A stretch of 47,495 nucleotides of DNA from Acidimicrobiia bacterium (GCA_016871375.1 VFYY01000006.1:1-47495), one strand, 5' to 3'. Shown: positions 21,570 through 29,540, counted from the first letter of the stretch. The notes: generated by a model from the letters alone, not told the origin. Numbers and translations are program-made.

Positions 21570-21722
21570 ATGCCGAAGGGGAAACGTACTTATCAGCCGA
21601 ATACGCGCCGCCGCAAGAAGGCACACGGCTTCCGCGTTCGCATGTCCACGAAGAACGGCCGCATCGTCCTGAAGCGGCGCCGGACCAAGGGCCGGAAGCG
21701 CCTCACGGTCGCCGACGAGTAG
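21570..21722 (+). CDS. rpmH: 50S ribosomal protein L34
   Basis: 50 aa. The sequence begins [20 protein letters not shown] and continues [18 protein letters not shown]; the family signature [18 protein letters not shown] is complete. GAGGAGA precedes the ATG by a few bases. Too short for usual ORF thresholds but unmistakable. It heads the origin-proximal run rpmH-rnpA-yidD-yidC. Confidence 0.97.
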   Translation: MPKGKRTYQPNTRRRKKAHGFRVRMSTKNGRIVLKRRRTKGRKRLTVADE

Positions 21723-21737
21723 TGTAGGGAGCCGGCC

Positions 21738-22103
21738 ATGCCCGGACAGGGACTCGCGGCGGCCGAACGCATCCGCCGCAGACCCGAGTTCGAACGCGTC
21801 TACGACGAGGGCGCGCGGGTCCACGGCCGGTTCATGACGGTTTTCGTGCTGCCGAACGGTGGCGCCACGGCGCGGCTCGGGGTGGCGGCTACGCGGAAGA
21901 TTGGGTCCGCCGCCGACCGGAACCGGGCCAAGCGCCTGGCCCGGGAGGTGTTCAGGCGGCACAAGGTGGCCACCGGCCTCGACATCGTCGTCGTGCCGCG
22001 CCGGGAAATGCTCGATGCGCCCTTCGACAGCCTCGAAGCCGATTACCACGCGACCCTTGAGCGCTGCCGCCGCGCTCGTCCTCGCGCTGCTTCGAGGGTA
22101 TAA
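21738..22103 (+). CDS. rnpA: Ribonuclease P protein component
   Basis: Protein cofactor of RNase P, which matures tRNA 5' ends. It is 121 aa. The conserved RNR motif lies in SAADRNRAKRLAREVFRRHK (RNR at 61-63), with the N-terminal RIRRRPEFERVYDEGARVHG forming the substrate-leader cleft. It follows rpmH by 15 bases, and its 3' end overlaps the yidD start by about 47 bases. Confidence 0.95.
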   Translation: MPGQGLAAAERIRRRPEFERVYDEGARVHGRFMTVFVLPNGGATARLGVAATRKIGSAADRNRAKRLAREVFRRHKVATGLDIVVVPRREMLDAPFDSLEADYHATLERCRRARPRAASRV

Positions 22104-22278
22104 ACTCCTTATTTCTCAGCTATTTGGAGGGTGCTGCCGGTACTACCCCTCCTGCGCGGACTACATGCGCGACGCCATCGAGATCCACGGCGCCGGACGT
22201 GGCGTCTGGCTTGGCCTCCGGCGCCTGTGCCGATGCCACCCCCTCGGTAGCCACGGCGTCGATCCCGTACCCCGCTGA
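22057..22278 (+). CDS. yidD: Membrane protein insertion efficiency factor YidD
   Basis: 73 aa from a TTG at 22057, which overlaps rnpA in another frame. LLRGYKLLISQLFGGCCRYYPSCADYMRDAI carries the family signature (RxYxxxxSxxxxxxCRYxPSCSxYxxxAI), with the cysteine trio CC...SC intact, followed by GLRRLCRCHPLGSHGVDPVP. It is thought to help YidC-dependent membrane insertion. The stop overlaps the yidC ATG by one base (TGATG), so the genes are coupled. Confidence 0.92.
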   Translation: MSAAAALVLALLRGYKLLISQLFGGCCRYYPSCADYMRDAIEIHGAGRGVWLGLRRLCRCHPLGSHGVDPVPR

Positions 22279-24032
22279 TGGAACGCCGCGTCCTCATCGC
22301 CGTGATCCTGTCGTTCCTGGTGCTCTACGGCTACCAGGCGCTCTTCGTCCCGCCGCCGCCTCCACCCGGCGGCCAGGCAGGGCAACAAGCAGCTGCCCCC
22401 GGCGGAGCGCCGTCGCCGTCGACGTCAGCCGCGACACCGCCGCCCGCGCCGTCCGCCGCCGCGCCCGCACCCGCCGCGCCGACGGCTCCTGCGACCGTTG
22501 GCGACACCGCCGAACGCACCATCGTCGTCGAGACGGCCACGGTTGAAGCCACGCTGACCAATCGGGGTGCTCGGGTCGTGAGCTGGAAGCTCAAGGAGTA
22601 CCGGGACAACGGCGAGCCGCTGGACCTCGTACCGTCGGCGCTGCCAGCCGATCAGCCGACGCCGTTCTCGCTTCGCGTCGATGAGGACCCGCAGTTGACG
22701 GAGCGCCTCAACACCGCGCTCTATCGCGTCTCTGGTGACGTGGACGGACGCGTGGACGCGCGCACGTCGGAAAGCGGCGTGGTCTTCGAGTTCGAGGACG
22801 CGAGCGGCCTGCGCGTGCGCAAGGAGCTGCGCTTCGACCCGCGCAGTTACATCGTCTCGTTCTCGGCGGGCGTGAACCAGGGCGATCGTGCGATCAACCC
22901 GTCGGTGCAGTGGGGGCCCGGCCTCGGCGATCTCGGCGCCACATCAGGCGGCGGCAGCTTCTTCACCGGCAACTACATCCAGCCGCCGCAGGCGATCTTC
23001 CATCGTGCCGGCGAGGTCGAGCGCGTGCTGGCGGCGGACCTCGCGCAGCAGCCCGTGCACGAGGGCGAGTTCCGCTTCGTCGGCATCGACGATCACTACT
23101 TCATCGCCAGCGCGCTCAATCCCGGCGCCGCGCGTGTGGAGTTCCGCCCCGTCACGCTCCCCGGCACCGGTGAGCAGCAGCGGCAGCTCATGGCGCACAC
23201 GATCCGGTTCGCCGGACCGCCGCAGAACGTGCGCTTCTTCTACGGGCCGAAGCAGTTCGATCTGCTGCGATCGGTGGACGCGGAGCTGGTGCGCGCGATC
23301 AACTACGGGATGTTCGGCTGGCTGGCCGTGCCGCTGCTCGGCGCGCTGCAGTGGATCTACGGCTTCGCCGGCAACTACGGCTGGTCGATCGTGATGCTGA
23401 CGATCCTGATCAACATCGCGATCTTCCCGCTGCGCCACAAGAGCGTCGTCTCCATGCGGAAGATGCAGGAGCTGCAGCCGCAGATGAAGGCGATCCAGGA
23501 TCGCTACGCCGGCCTGAAGACGACCGATCCCGCGCGCCAGAAGATGAACACGGAGGTGATGAACCTCTATCGCGAGAAGGGCGTCAACCCCGCCAGCGGC
23601 TGCGTGCCGATGTTGCTGCAGTTCCCGGTGCTGCTCGCCTTCTACTCGATGCTCTCGCAGTCGATCGAGCTGCGCGGCGCCGACTTCGGCTTCTGGATCC
23701 ACGATCTCTCCGCGCCGGACCCGTACTTCGTCATCCCCATCCTCATGGCGGCGACGATGTTCTGGCAGACGAAGATCACGCCGACGACGGCAGATCCCGC
23801 GCAGCAGCGCGTGATGATGATCATGCCGCTGATGTTCACGTTCATGTTCCTGTGGGCGCCGAGCGGCCTCGTGATTTACTGGTTCGTCAGCAACCTGTGG
23901 GCGATCGGCCAGCAGTACTTCACCAACTGGATGATCGGGCCGCCGGTGGTGCAGGCGGTGCGGCCGCCGGCGGAGCGGCGCCTGAAGAACGCGGGGGCGG
24001 GCCGGACGCCCGACGCGGAAAAACGTACCTAG
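22278..24032 (+). CDS. yidC: Membrane protein insertase YidC
   Basis: 584 aa, a Gram-negative-length YidC. One N-terminal membrane segment (VLIAVILSFLVLYGYQALFV) is followed by a Pro/Ala/Gln-rich linker (about residues 28-78), then the large periplasmic beta-sandwich domain, and from about 355 the five-helix insertase core. That core has NIAIFPLRHKS, the NPASGCVPMLLQFPVL loop and FMFLWAPSGLVIYWFVSNLW. The substrate groove arginine is probably in the PLRHKS helix region. It lies in the rpmH-rnpA-yidD-yidC-khpB operon. Confidence 0.98.
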   Translation: MERRVLIAVILSFLVLYGYQALFVPPPPPPGGQAGQQAAAPGGAPSPSTSAATPPPAPSAAAPAPAAPTAPATVGDTAERTIVVETATVEATLTNRGARVVSWKLKEYRDNGEPLDLVPSALPADQPTPFSLRVDEDPQLTERLNTALYRVSGDVDGRVDARTSESGVVFEFEDASGLRVRKELRFDPRSYIVSFSAGVNQGDRAINPSVQWGPGLGDLGATSGGGSFFTGNYIQPPQAIFHRAGEVERVLAADLAQQPVHEGEFRFVGIDDHYFIASALNPGAARVEFRPVTLPGTGEQQRQLMAHTIRFAGPPQNVRFFYGPKQFDLLRSVDAELVRAINYGMFGWLAVPLLGALQWIYGFAGNYGWSIVMLTILINIAIFPLRHKSVVSMRKMQELQPQMKAIQDRYAGLKTTDPARQKMNTEVMNLYREKGVNPASGCVPMLLQFPVLLAFYSMLSQSIELRGADFGFWIHDLSAPDPYFVIPILMAATMFWQTKITPTTADPAQQRVMMIMPLMFTFMFLWAPSGLVIYWFVSNLWAIGQQYFTNWMIGPPVVQAVRPPAERRLKNAGAGRTPDAEKRT

Positions 24033-24035
24033 ACT

Positions 24036-24485
24036 ATGGCACTGACAGCGCAGATAACGGCGTTCGTGCAACGCGTGGTCGACGCGATGGGCGTCTCGCT
24101 CAGCGCAAAGGCTGAGGAGACCCCGGACGGGACGCGCATCAACCTCGAGGGGGAGGACGGCGGCGTCTTCGTCCGCAACGGCGGCGAAGGCCTGCAGGCG
24201 CTGCAGCACATCGTCGCCACCGCGTTCCGCAGGCAGCTCGGCGACGACAACCGCATCGTGATCGACTGCAACAATTTTCGGCGCGACAAGGACGCGGAGC
24301 TGAAGCAGATGGCGCGCTTGCTCGCGGAGAAAGCGCGCTCGAGCGGGATGCCGCAGGAGATGGGGCCGCTCAATCCCTACGAGCGCCGCATCGTGCACCT
24401 GGCAGTCGCCGAGGACCCCACCGTCACCTCCGAGAGCATCGGCGACGCGTTCATGAAGACCGTGATCATCTCGACGAAGCGTTAG
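24036..24485 (+). CDS. khpB: KhpB/Jag-type RNA-binding protein (KH-R3H, no Jag_N domain)
   Basis: 149 aa, beginning 3 bases after yidC. A KH-like domain occupies about residues 35-90 (GGVFVRNGGEGLQALQHIVA), followed by an R3H single-strand nucleic acid binding domain with NPYERRIVHLAVAED (about 112-126). The N-terminal Jag_N domain found in the longer Gram-positive proteins is absent. The role in bacteria is RNA binding linked to cell-wall growth and division; here it is assigned by domain and location. Confidence 0.9.
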   Translation: MALTAQITAFVQRVVDAMGVSLSAKAEETPDGTRINLEGEDGGVFVRNGGEGLQALQHIVATAFRRQLGDDNRIVIDCNNFRRDKDAELKQMARLLAEKARSSGMPQEMGPLNPYERRIVHLAVAEDPTVTSESIGDAFMKTVIISTKR

Positions 24486-24526
24486 GTGGCAGGTCGTAGG
24501 TGGTAGGTCGCAGGCCGTAGGTCGTC
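24486..24526 (+). repeat. Short (N)GTAGGT tandem tract in the mnmE leader
   Basis: The whole gap between khpB and mnmE is a degenerate tandem of GGCAGGTCGTA, GGTGGTAGGTCGCA and GGCCGTAGGTCGTC-type units. It contains six AGG cores, any of which could serve as a ribosome-binding site for the GTG at 24527. It looks like an interspersed minisatellite and not like ordinary leader sequence. Confidence 0.6.
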
Positions 24527-25975
24527 GTGTTCGCCACCGACGATTCCATCGTCGCGATTGCGACGCCGCCCGGGCGGGGCGGGATTGGAGTCGTTCGCAT
24601 CAGCGGCGCGGGCGCGCGCGGCATCGCGGGCGTGATGCTCGCGCGTCCGGCGCTCGAGCCTCGGCGCGCCACCTACACGCGCGTGCGCGTGGACGAAGTC
24701 GTCGCGACATACTTTCCCGCTCCGCACTCCTACACCGGCGAAGACGTCATCGAGATCAGCGCGCACGGGAGTCCCGTCGTGCTGCGCGCGATCGTGCAGC
24801 AGGCCATCGACGCGGGCGCGCGGCTGGCCGAGCCCGGCGAGTTCACGCTGCGCGCGTTCCTCAACGGCACGCGCGATCTGATCCAGGCGGAAGCCGTCGG
24901 CGACCTGATTGCCGCCGCGACGCCGCTGCAGGCACGTGTCGCGTTCGATCAGCTCGATGGAACGCTGACACGCCGCATCCGCGACATCGACGCGGAGCTC
25001 TTCGAGGTCATCACGCGTCTCGAGGCGTCGCTCGACTTTCCCGACGAGGGGTATCACTTCATCGAGCCGGCGGAGACGGCGCGGTGCATCGGCGCCGTTG
25101 TCGGGTCGGTCGACGCGCTGCTGGCCGAGGCGCGGCGCGGACGGATGATTCGCGAAGGCGCCACGGTCGTGATCGCCGGCCGGACAAATGTCGGCAAGTC
25201 CAGTGTATTCAATGTGTTAGCTGGATCCGATCGGGCCATCGTGACCCCGGTTCCCGGAACCACGCGCGACCTGCTGACCGAGCAGGTGGACGTGGACGGC
25301 CTCGCGCTGACGGTTGTCGATACGGCCGGCTGGCGCGCCACGACCGACCTCGTCGAGCGCGAAGGCGTGGCGCGCGCGAACCAGGCGCGCGGCGTTGCGG
25401 ATCTGGTGCTGCTCGTCCTCGATCAGAGCGAGCCGCTCACCCCCGAAGACGGCCAACTGCTGCAGGACACTGCATCCCACACGCGCCTCATCGTCGCGAA
25501 CAAATGCGATTTGCCGGGCCGACTAAAGTCGGCCCCTACGACCGGCACGGTTATGGAGGCTGGCGCGGTTGTAGGGGCCACTTCAGTCGTAGGGACCACT
25601 TCAGTCGCAGGGGCCACCTCAGTCGTAAGGACCACTTCAGTCGTAGGGGCCGACTTTAGTCGGCCCATCAGCGTGTCGGCGAAAACCGGCGCGGGGTTCG
25701 ACGATCTCCGCCGCGCGATCGTCTGCGCGCTCACCGGCGGCGAGTCATTGAAAGACAGCGTGGCGATTTCCAACACGCGTCACGTCGCGCTGCTCGTGGA
25801 CGCGCGTGAGAGCCTCCTGTCCGCGCAGCGAGCGGCGGACGCCGGCGCGACGCCGGAAGAATTCGTCCTGACCGATCTGCAGGCGGCGCGCGCGCGCTTC
25901 GACGACCTCGTCGGCACGCGGACGAGCGAAGACGTGTTGCGCCACATCTTCGAACGCTTCTGCATCGGGAAATGA
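24527..25975 (+). CDS. mnmE: tRNA modification GTPase MnmE with a translated repeat insertion in the G domain
   Basis: With MnmG, makes the 5-carboxymethylaminomethyl group on wobble U34. It is 482 aa from a GTG; the start DDSIVAIATPPGRGGIGVVR is the family N-terminus. The G domain has G1 GRTNVGKSS, G3 DTAGW and G4 NKCD, and the C-terminal CIGK with the required cysteine. Between G4 (NKCDLP) and G5 (SAKTG) are about 50 extra residues (331-380) made of two GTAGGGGC-family palindromes bracketing four 18-bp units. Without them the protein would be close to the usual 430-460 aa. The insertion point is a loop next to the guanine-specificity motif. The stop overlaps mnmG by four bases. Confidence 0.96.
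   Translation: MFATDDSIVAIATPPGRGGIGVVRISGAGARGIAGVMLARPALEPRRATYTRVRVDEVVATYFPAPHSYTGEDVIEISAHGSPVVLRAIVQQAIDAGARLAEPGEFTLRAFLNGTRDLIQAEAVGDLIAAATPLQARVAFDQLDGTLTRRIRDIDAELFEVITRLEASLDFPDEGYHFIEPAETARCIGAVVGSVDALLAEARRGRMIREGATVVIAGRTNVGKSSVFNVLAGSDRAIVTPVPGTTRDLLTEQVDVDGLALTVVDTAGWRATTDLVEREGVARANQARGVADLVLLVLDQSEPLTPEDGQLLQDTASHTRLIVANKCDLPGRLKSAPTTGTVMEAGAVVGATSVVGTTSVAGATSVVRTTSVVGADFSRPISVSAKTGAGFDDLRRAIVCALTGGESLKDSVAISNTRHVALLVDARESLLSAQRAADAGATPEEFVLTDLQAARARFDDLVGTRTSEDVLRHIFERFCIGK
25516..25671 (+). repeat. Palindrome-bracketed 18-bp tandem repeat, in frame in mnmE
   Basis: The left palindrome is GGGCCGACTAAAGTCGGCCC (25516-25535), followed by CCTAC. Four 18-bp units follow at 25571, 25589, 25607 and 25625, each a variant of GTAGGGGCCACTTCAGTC, encoding VGATSV, VGTTSV, AGATSV and VRTTSV. 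The right palindrome is GGGCCGACTTTAGTCGGCCC (25647-25666), preceded by GTAG. The units look like expansion of half a palindrome (GTAGGGGCC-ACTT-AGTC). The total length, about 156 bp, is a multiple of three. Confidence 0.9.
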
Positions 25976-27831
25976 GCCGCTTCGACGTGATCGTGATCGG
26001 CGCGGGGCACGCGGGCGTCGAAGCCGCGTATGCGGCCGCGCGTCTCGGCTGCAGCGTCGGCCTGTGCACGATGTCGCGCGACACGGTCGCGCACATGCCG
26101 TGCAATCCGGCGATCGGCGGCACCGCCAAAGGTCATCTCGTGCGCGAGATCGACGCGCTCGGCGGCCTGATGGGACGCGCGATCGACGCGACCGGCCTCC
26201 AGTTCAAGCTGCTCAATCGAAGCCGCGGGCCGGCGGTGTGGTCGCCGCGCGCGCAGGCCGACAAGCGTCTCTACGCCGCGTGGGTGCGCGAGGCGATCGA
26301 TCGCGAGCCGAACATCACCTGGCTCGTCGGCAAGGCCGGGCGCGTGCTCGTCGAGCACGGCCGCATCACCGGTCTCGCCATGGAGGACGGGGATCGCCAC
26401 GACTGCGCGGCGCTCATCGTCACCACCGGCACGTTCCTGAACGGGCTCATTCACATCGGCGACGAGCAGCACCCTGCGGGCCGGCACGGCGAGCCGCCTT
26501 CGCGCGAGCTCGCGGATTCGATCAAGTCCTTCGGATTCGAGACGGGACGCCTGAAGACGGGGACGCCGCCGCGCCTGCATCGCGAGAGCATCGACTTCGA
26601 CGGCGCCGTGCGAGCGGGCGCGTTCGCGGAGGAATGCGGCGACGCCGTTCCGGTCCCGTTCTCGTTCGACACGACCGAGGCGCCGCGGAACCAGATTCGC
26701 TGCTGGCTGCTGCACACCACCGATCGCGTGCGCGAGATCGTGCGCGCGAACCTCGCCAGGAGTCCGCTCTACAACGGCCGCATCCAGGGCATCGGTCCGC
26801 GCTACTGCCCGTCGCTCGAAGACAAGATCATGCGGTTTCCCGATCGCGAGCGGCACCAGATCTATCTCGAGCCGGAAGGCCTCGACGTGGACGAGATCTA
26901 CGTGAACGGCTTTTCGATGTCGCTGCCGCGCGCCGTGCAGGAGGCGCTCGTGCGCGCGCTCCCGGGTCTCGAGCAGGCGTCGATGATTCGTCCGGGCTAC
27001 GCGGTCGAGTACGACTTCGTCCAGCCGACCGAGCTGAAGTCCACGCTGCAGACGCAGCGGATCGACGGACTCTTCTTCGCGGGGCAGATCAACGGCACGT
27101 CCGGGTACGAGGAAGCGGCGGCGCAGGGCCTCGTTGCCGGCATCAACGCCGCGCGGGCGATCCGCGATGAGGCGCCGTTCACCCTGGCACGCGACGAGGC
27201 CTACATCGGCATTCTCGTGGACGACCTCGTGACGCGTGGTTGTCTCGAGCCGTACCGCATGTTCACGTCGCGCGCCGAACACCGGCTTCTTCTTCGAATC
27301 GACAATGCGGATCTGCGTCTGACGCCGCTCGGCCGCGAAGCCGGGCTCGTGGACGACCGCCGGTGGACGCGGTTCGCGGCGCGCCGTGCGAGGCACGAGC
27401 GGAATCAGCGGACGCTGGACACCACGAGAGCCGGCGTGCTGCTGCGGCGGCCCGGGATCCGGCTGCGCGACCTGCTCGATCGCGGAGAGCTGGCGCTCGA
27501 TCTCGAGCCGTCGTCTGGCGACCTGGAGGTCGCGACGCTCGAAAACGACGTCAAGTACGCCGGATATCTGAAACAGGAAACGCTGCGCGCGCAGCGGCTG
27601 CGCAAACAGGAGCGGCGGCGGATTCCGGATGATTTCGCGTTCGCGCGCGTGCCCGGCCTCTCGCGCGAGGCAGTGCAGCGTCTCTCGCAGGTCCGTCCCG
27701 AAACGCTCGGCCAGGCATCACGTATTCCCGGCATGACGCCGGCAGCCGTCGCGGTCCTCGGCGTGTTTCTCGACCGCCCACTCACCCCACTCACCCCACC
27801 CGCCCCACTCACCCCACCCGCCTCAAATTGA
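25972..27831 (+). CDS. mnmG: tRNA uridine-5-carboxymethylaminomethyl(34) synthesis enzyme MnmG
   Basis: FAD-dependent partner of MnmE, 619 aa. The FAD-binding Rossmann motif is VIVIGAGHAGVEAA at the N-terminus. CNPAIGGTAKGHLVREIDAL, GTFLNGLIHIG, KTGTPPRLHRESIDF and GQINGTSGYEEAAAQGL are family signatures. The C-terminal helical domain has SRAEHRLLLRIDNADLRLTP. The last 17 residues are a Pro/Thr/Leu repeat (LTPLTPPAPLTPPASN) encoded by a CCACTCACCCCA-type tandem. It overlaps mnmE by four bases (ATGA) and rsmG by four. Confidence 0.98.
   Translation: MSRFDVIVIGAGHAGVEAAYAAARLGCSVGLCTMSRDTVAHMPCNPAIGGTAKGHLVREIDALGGLMGRAIDATGLQFKLLNRSRGPAVWSPRAQADKRLYAAWVREAIDREPNITWLVGKAGRVLVEHGRITGLAMEDGDRHDCAALIVTTGTFLNGLIHIGDEQHPAGRHGEPPSRELADSIKSFGFETGRLKTGTPPRLHRESIDFDGAVRAGAFAEECGDAVPVPFSFDTTEAPRNQIRCWLLHTTDRVREIVRANLARSPLYNGRIQGIGPRYCPSLEDKIMRFPDRERHQIYLEPEGLDVDEIYVNGFSMSLPRAVQEALVRALPGLEQASMIRPGYAVEYDFVQPTELKSTLQTQRIDGLFFAGQINGTSGYEEAAAQGLVAGINAARAIRDEAPFTLARDEAYIGILVDDLVTRGCLEPYRMFTSRAEHRLLLRIDNADLRLTPLGREAGLVDDRRWTRFAARRARHERNQRTLDTTRAGVLLRRPGIRLRDLLDRGELALDLEPSSGDLEVATLENDVKYAGYLKQETLRAQRLRKQERRRIPDDFAFARVPGLSREAVQRLSQVRPETLGQASRIPGMTPAAVAVLGVFLDRPLTPLTPPAPLTPPASN
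27777..27826 (+). repeat. CACCCCA/CGCCCCA tandem tract at the mnmG 3' end
   Basis: CCACTCACCCCA-like units are repeated about four times with no G on the plus strand except in CCCG. They encode the LTPLTPPAPLTPP tail of MnmG. The tract ends a few bases before the stop codon, in a place where length changes would do little harm. Confidence 0.6.
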
Positions 27832-28538
27832 CTAGCCGCGAGTTTCAGGACCGCGTCACTCGCCGCGCGCGGCGCGCCGGCGTCACCGTGTCACCGGACC
27901 TGGCCGAGCAACTCGAGGCCTACTACCGGTTGCTTGCCACCTGGAACCACAAGATCAACCTGACCGGCCTGAACCTGGCCGAACTTGCGCCGGAAACGAT
28001 AGACCGGCTGCTGGTCGAGCCCCTCGTGGCGGCCAGATACGTCCCCAGCGGCGCGAAACGGATGCTGGACGTGGGGAGCGGCGGCGGATCCCCCGCGATT
28101 CCGCTGGCGCTGGCCACACCCGGCGTGGAGCTGCTGATGGTTGAAGCCAAGACCCGGAAGTCCGTCTTCCTGCGGGAGGCGATTCGGACGCTGGCGCTCC
28201 CCGCTGCGGATGTCGCCACGGCGCGATTCGAGGAGCTGCTCGCCCGGCCGGACCTGCACGAAACCAACGATCTCGTGACGATCCGCGCGGTCCGCATCGA
28301 ATCCAAGGTCCTGATGACCCTGCAGGCGTTCACCCGGCCAGGCGGGCAAATCTTCCTTTTCCGCGGTTCAGGCGGTGCGGATCCGGCGGAGACGATTCAC
28401 CCGCCGCTCACGTGGAAGGCAACTTACCCGCTGCTCGAGTCGCTCCGCAGCCGGCTGGTGGTCCTGGAGAAGCGGCCTGTCGGCCGAGCTGTTCCACGTG
28501 GAACGAATGTGCTTGACGAGCGATCCCACAAGTACTAG
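27828..28538 (+). CDS. rsmG: 16S rRNA (guanine-527-N7)-methyltransferase
   Basis: 236 aa, starting at a TTG that overlaps the mnmG stop (TTGA). WNHKINLTGL and the SAM-binding loop DVGSGGGSPAIPLALA (from residue 81) are characteristic, with the later VTIRAVR segment. It methylates G527 of 16S rRNA, whose loss gives low-level streptomycin resistance in other bacteria. The C-terminal end is shaped by a parS site (28490-28505), so part of the coding sequence doubles as a ParB-binding site. It lies in the usual mnmE-mnmG-rsmG-parA-parB order. Confidence 0.96.
   Translation: MTSREFQDRVTRRARRAGVTVSPDLAEQLEAYYRLLATWNHKINLTGLNLAELAPETIDRLLVEPLVAARYVPSGAKRMLDVGSGGGSPAIPLALATPGVELLMVEAKTRKSVFLREAIRTLALPAADVATARFEELLARPDLHETNDLVTIRAVRIESKVLMTLQAFTRPGGQIFLFRGSGGADPAETIHPPLTWKATYPLLESLRSRLVVLEKRPVGRAVPRGTNVLDERSHKY
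28490..28505. promoter_or_regulatory. parS centromere-like site within rsmG
   Basis: TGTTCCACGTGGAACG: 15 of 16 bases match the TGTTCCACGTGGAACA form of parS known from pseudomonads, with the perfect palindrome GTTCCACGTGGAAC at 28491-28504. It lies 76 bases before parA, within about 9 kb of the putative origin, exactly where ParB loading sites cluster in other bacteria. No second perfect copy was seen in this window. Confidence 0.88.
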
Positions 28539-28541
28539 AGT
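28513..28541 (+). promoter_or_regulatory. Possible parA promoter
   Basis: TTGACG (28513-28518), 17-base spacer, TAGAGT (28536-28541), giving a start near 28549 and a 32-base leader before the parA ATG. It is 8 bases from the parS site, so bound ParB could repress it. The -10 is only four of six to consensus. Confidence 0.45.
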
Positions 28542-28580
28542 TCATCCAACAGCAGTACACCAGATACTGATGTTGGCCGT

Positions 28581-29375
28581 ATGACCGAAGACAACGCGCA
28601 AGCTAACAAGCGGATCATCGCTATCGCCAACCAGAAGGGTGGCGTCGGGAAGACCACCACCGCCATCAACGTCGCGACGTCCCTCGCCCTGGCGGGACGA
28701 CGGGTTCTGCTCGTCGATGTGGACCCCCAAGGGAATCTCACAAGCGGCGTCGGGCTGAAGGGGCAGCGCGGCGAAGGTGGGACGGTCTACGAAGCACTCA
28801 CCAGCGACGTCTCTCCCGACAGCATCATCCTGCCCACGCAGGTCGAGAACCTCTCGCTCATGCCGGCGGATCGCAACCTCACCGGCGCGGAGATCGAGCT
28901 CGTGTCGATGCCGGACCGCGAGCGCCGCCTGCAGCGCGTGCTCGAGCCGCTGCGCGGGCGCTTCGATCACATCTTCATCGACTGCCCGCCGTCGCTCGGG
29001 TTGCTCACGCTGAACGCGCTCGTGGCCGCGGACGCCGTGCTGATTCCACTGCACTGCGAGTACTTCGCGCTCGAGGGACTGGCCGATCTCGTGGGCACGA
29101 TGCGCCGCGTGCGCGGCGCGCTGAACCCCGCGCTCGACATCGAGGGCGTGCTGTTGACGATGTACGACGATCGGACGAATCTCGGCCAGCTCGTCGCGCG
29201 CGACGTGCGCGAGTTCTTCAAGGAGAAAGTCTTCAACACGATCATCCCGCGCAACGTCCGCCTCGGCGAGGCGCCGAGTCACGGGATGCCCGCGGTGCTC
29301 TACGACGCGAAGTCGCGCGGCGCCGCCGCGTACGTCGCGCTCGCGAAAGAGATGCTCGAGCGCCACGCGGCCTGA
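28581..29375 (+). CDS. parA: Chromosome-partitioning ATPase ParA (Soj)
   Basis: 264 aa deviant-Walker ATPase that binds nucleoid DNA and moves ParB-parS complexes. The deviant Walker A KGGVGKTTT, with the signature lysine, is at residues 19-27 of RIIAIANQKGGVGKTTTAIN. DVDPQGNLTSGVG and the Walker B FIDCPPSLGLLT follow. It lies between parS and parB. There is no long N-terminal DNA-binding domain, as expected for chromosomal ParA. Confidence 0.97.
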   Translation: MTEDNAQANKRIIAIANQKGGVGKTTTAINVATSLALAGRRVLLVDVDPQGNLTSGVGLKGQRGEGGTVYEALTSDVSPDSIILPTQVENLSLMPADRNLTGAEIELVSMPDRERRLQRVLEPLRGRFDHIFIDCPPSLGLLTLNALVAADAVLIPLHCEYFALEGLADLVGTMRRVRGALNPALDIEGVLLTMYDDRTNLGQLVARDVREFFKEKVFNTIIPRNVRLGEAPSHGMPAVLYDAKSRGAAAYVALAKEMLERHAA

Positions 29376-29377
29376 CC

Positions 29378-29516
29378 ACGAAGAACACCAGGACGGTTTC
29401 GCCACAAAGCCGTGAAGAGCCGAATCACGACACGAAGGACACAAAGGGCGTCGAACGGGATCGTTGTGAGCTTTGTGTAGGTCAGTTTTCTTAGCGTCCT
29501 TTGTGGCGAATTCGTC
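29378..29516. repeat. Long imperfect inverted repeat between parA and parB
   Basis: The left part contains TTTCGCCACAAAG with CCACGAAGAACACC and GACACGAAGGACACAAAGG. The right part contains CTTTGTGTAGG and GTCCTTTGTGGCGAATTCG, the reverse complement of the left motifs. The gap is distinctly lower in G+C than the flanking genes. Its CACGAAGGACACAAAGG wording resembles interspersed repeats seen in many environmental high-GC genomes (from memory). It would form a large hairpin in the parA-parB message. Confidence 0.6.
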
Positions 29517-29540
29517 CTTGTACTGTTGACGGAGATTCCA

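Noticed and set aside
25571-25642. Considered as a CRISPR-like array
   Set aside because: The 18-bp units are directly adjacent without spacers and lie inside a coding frame.
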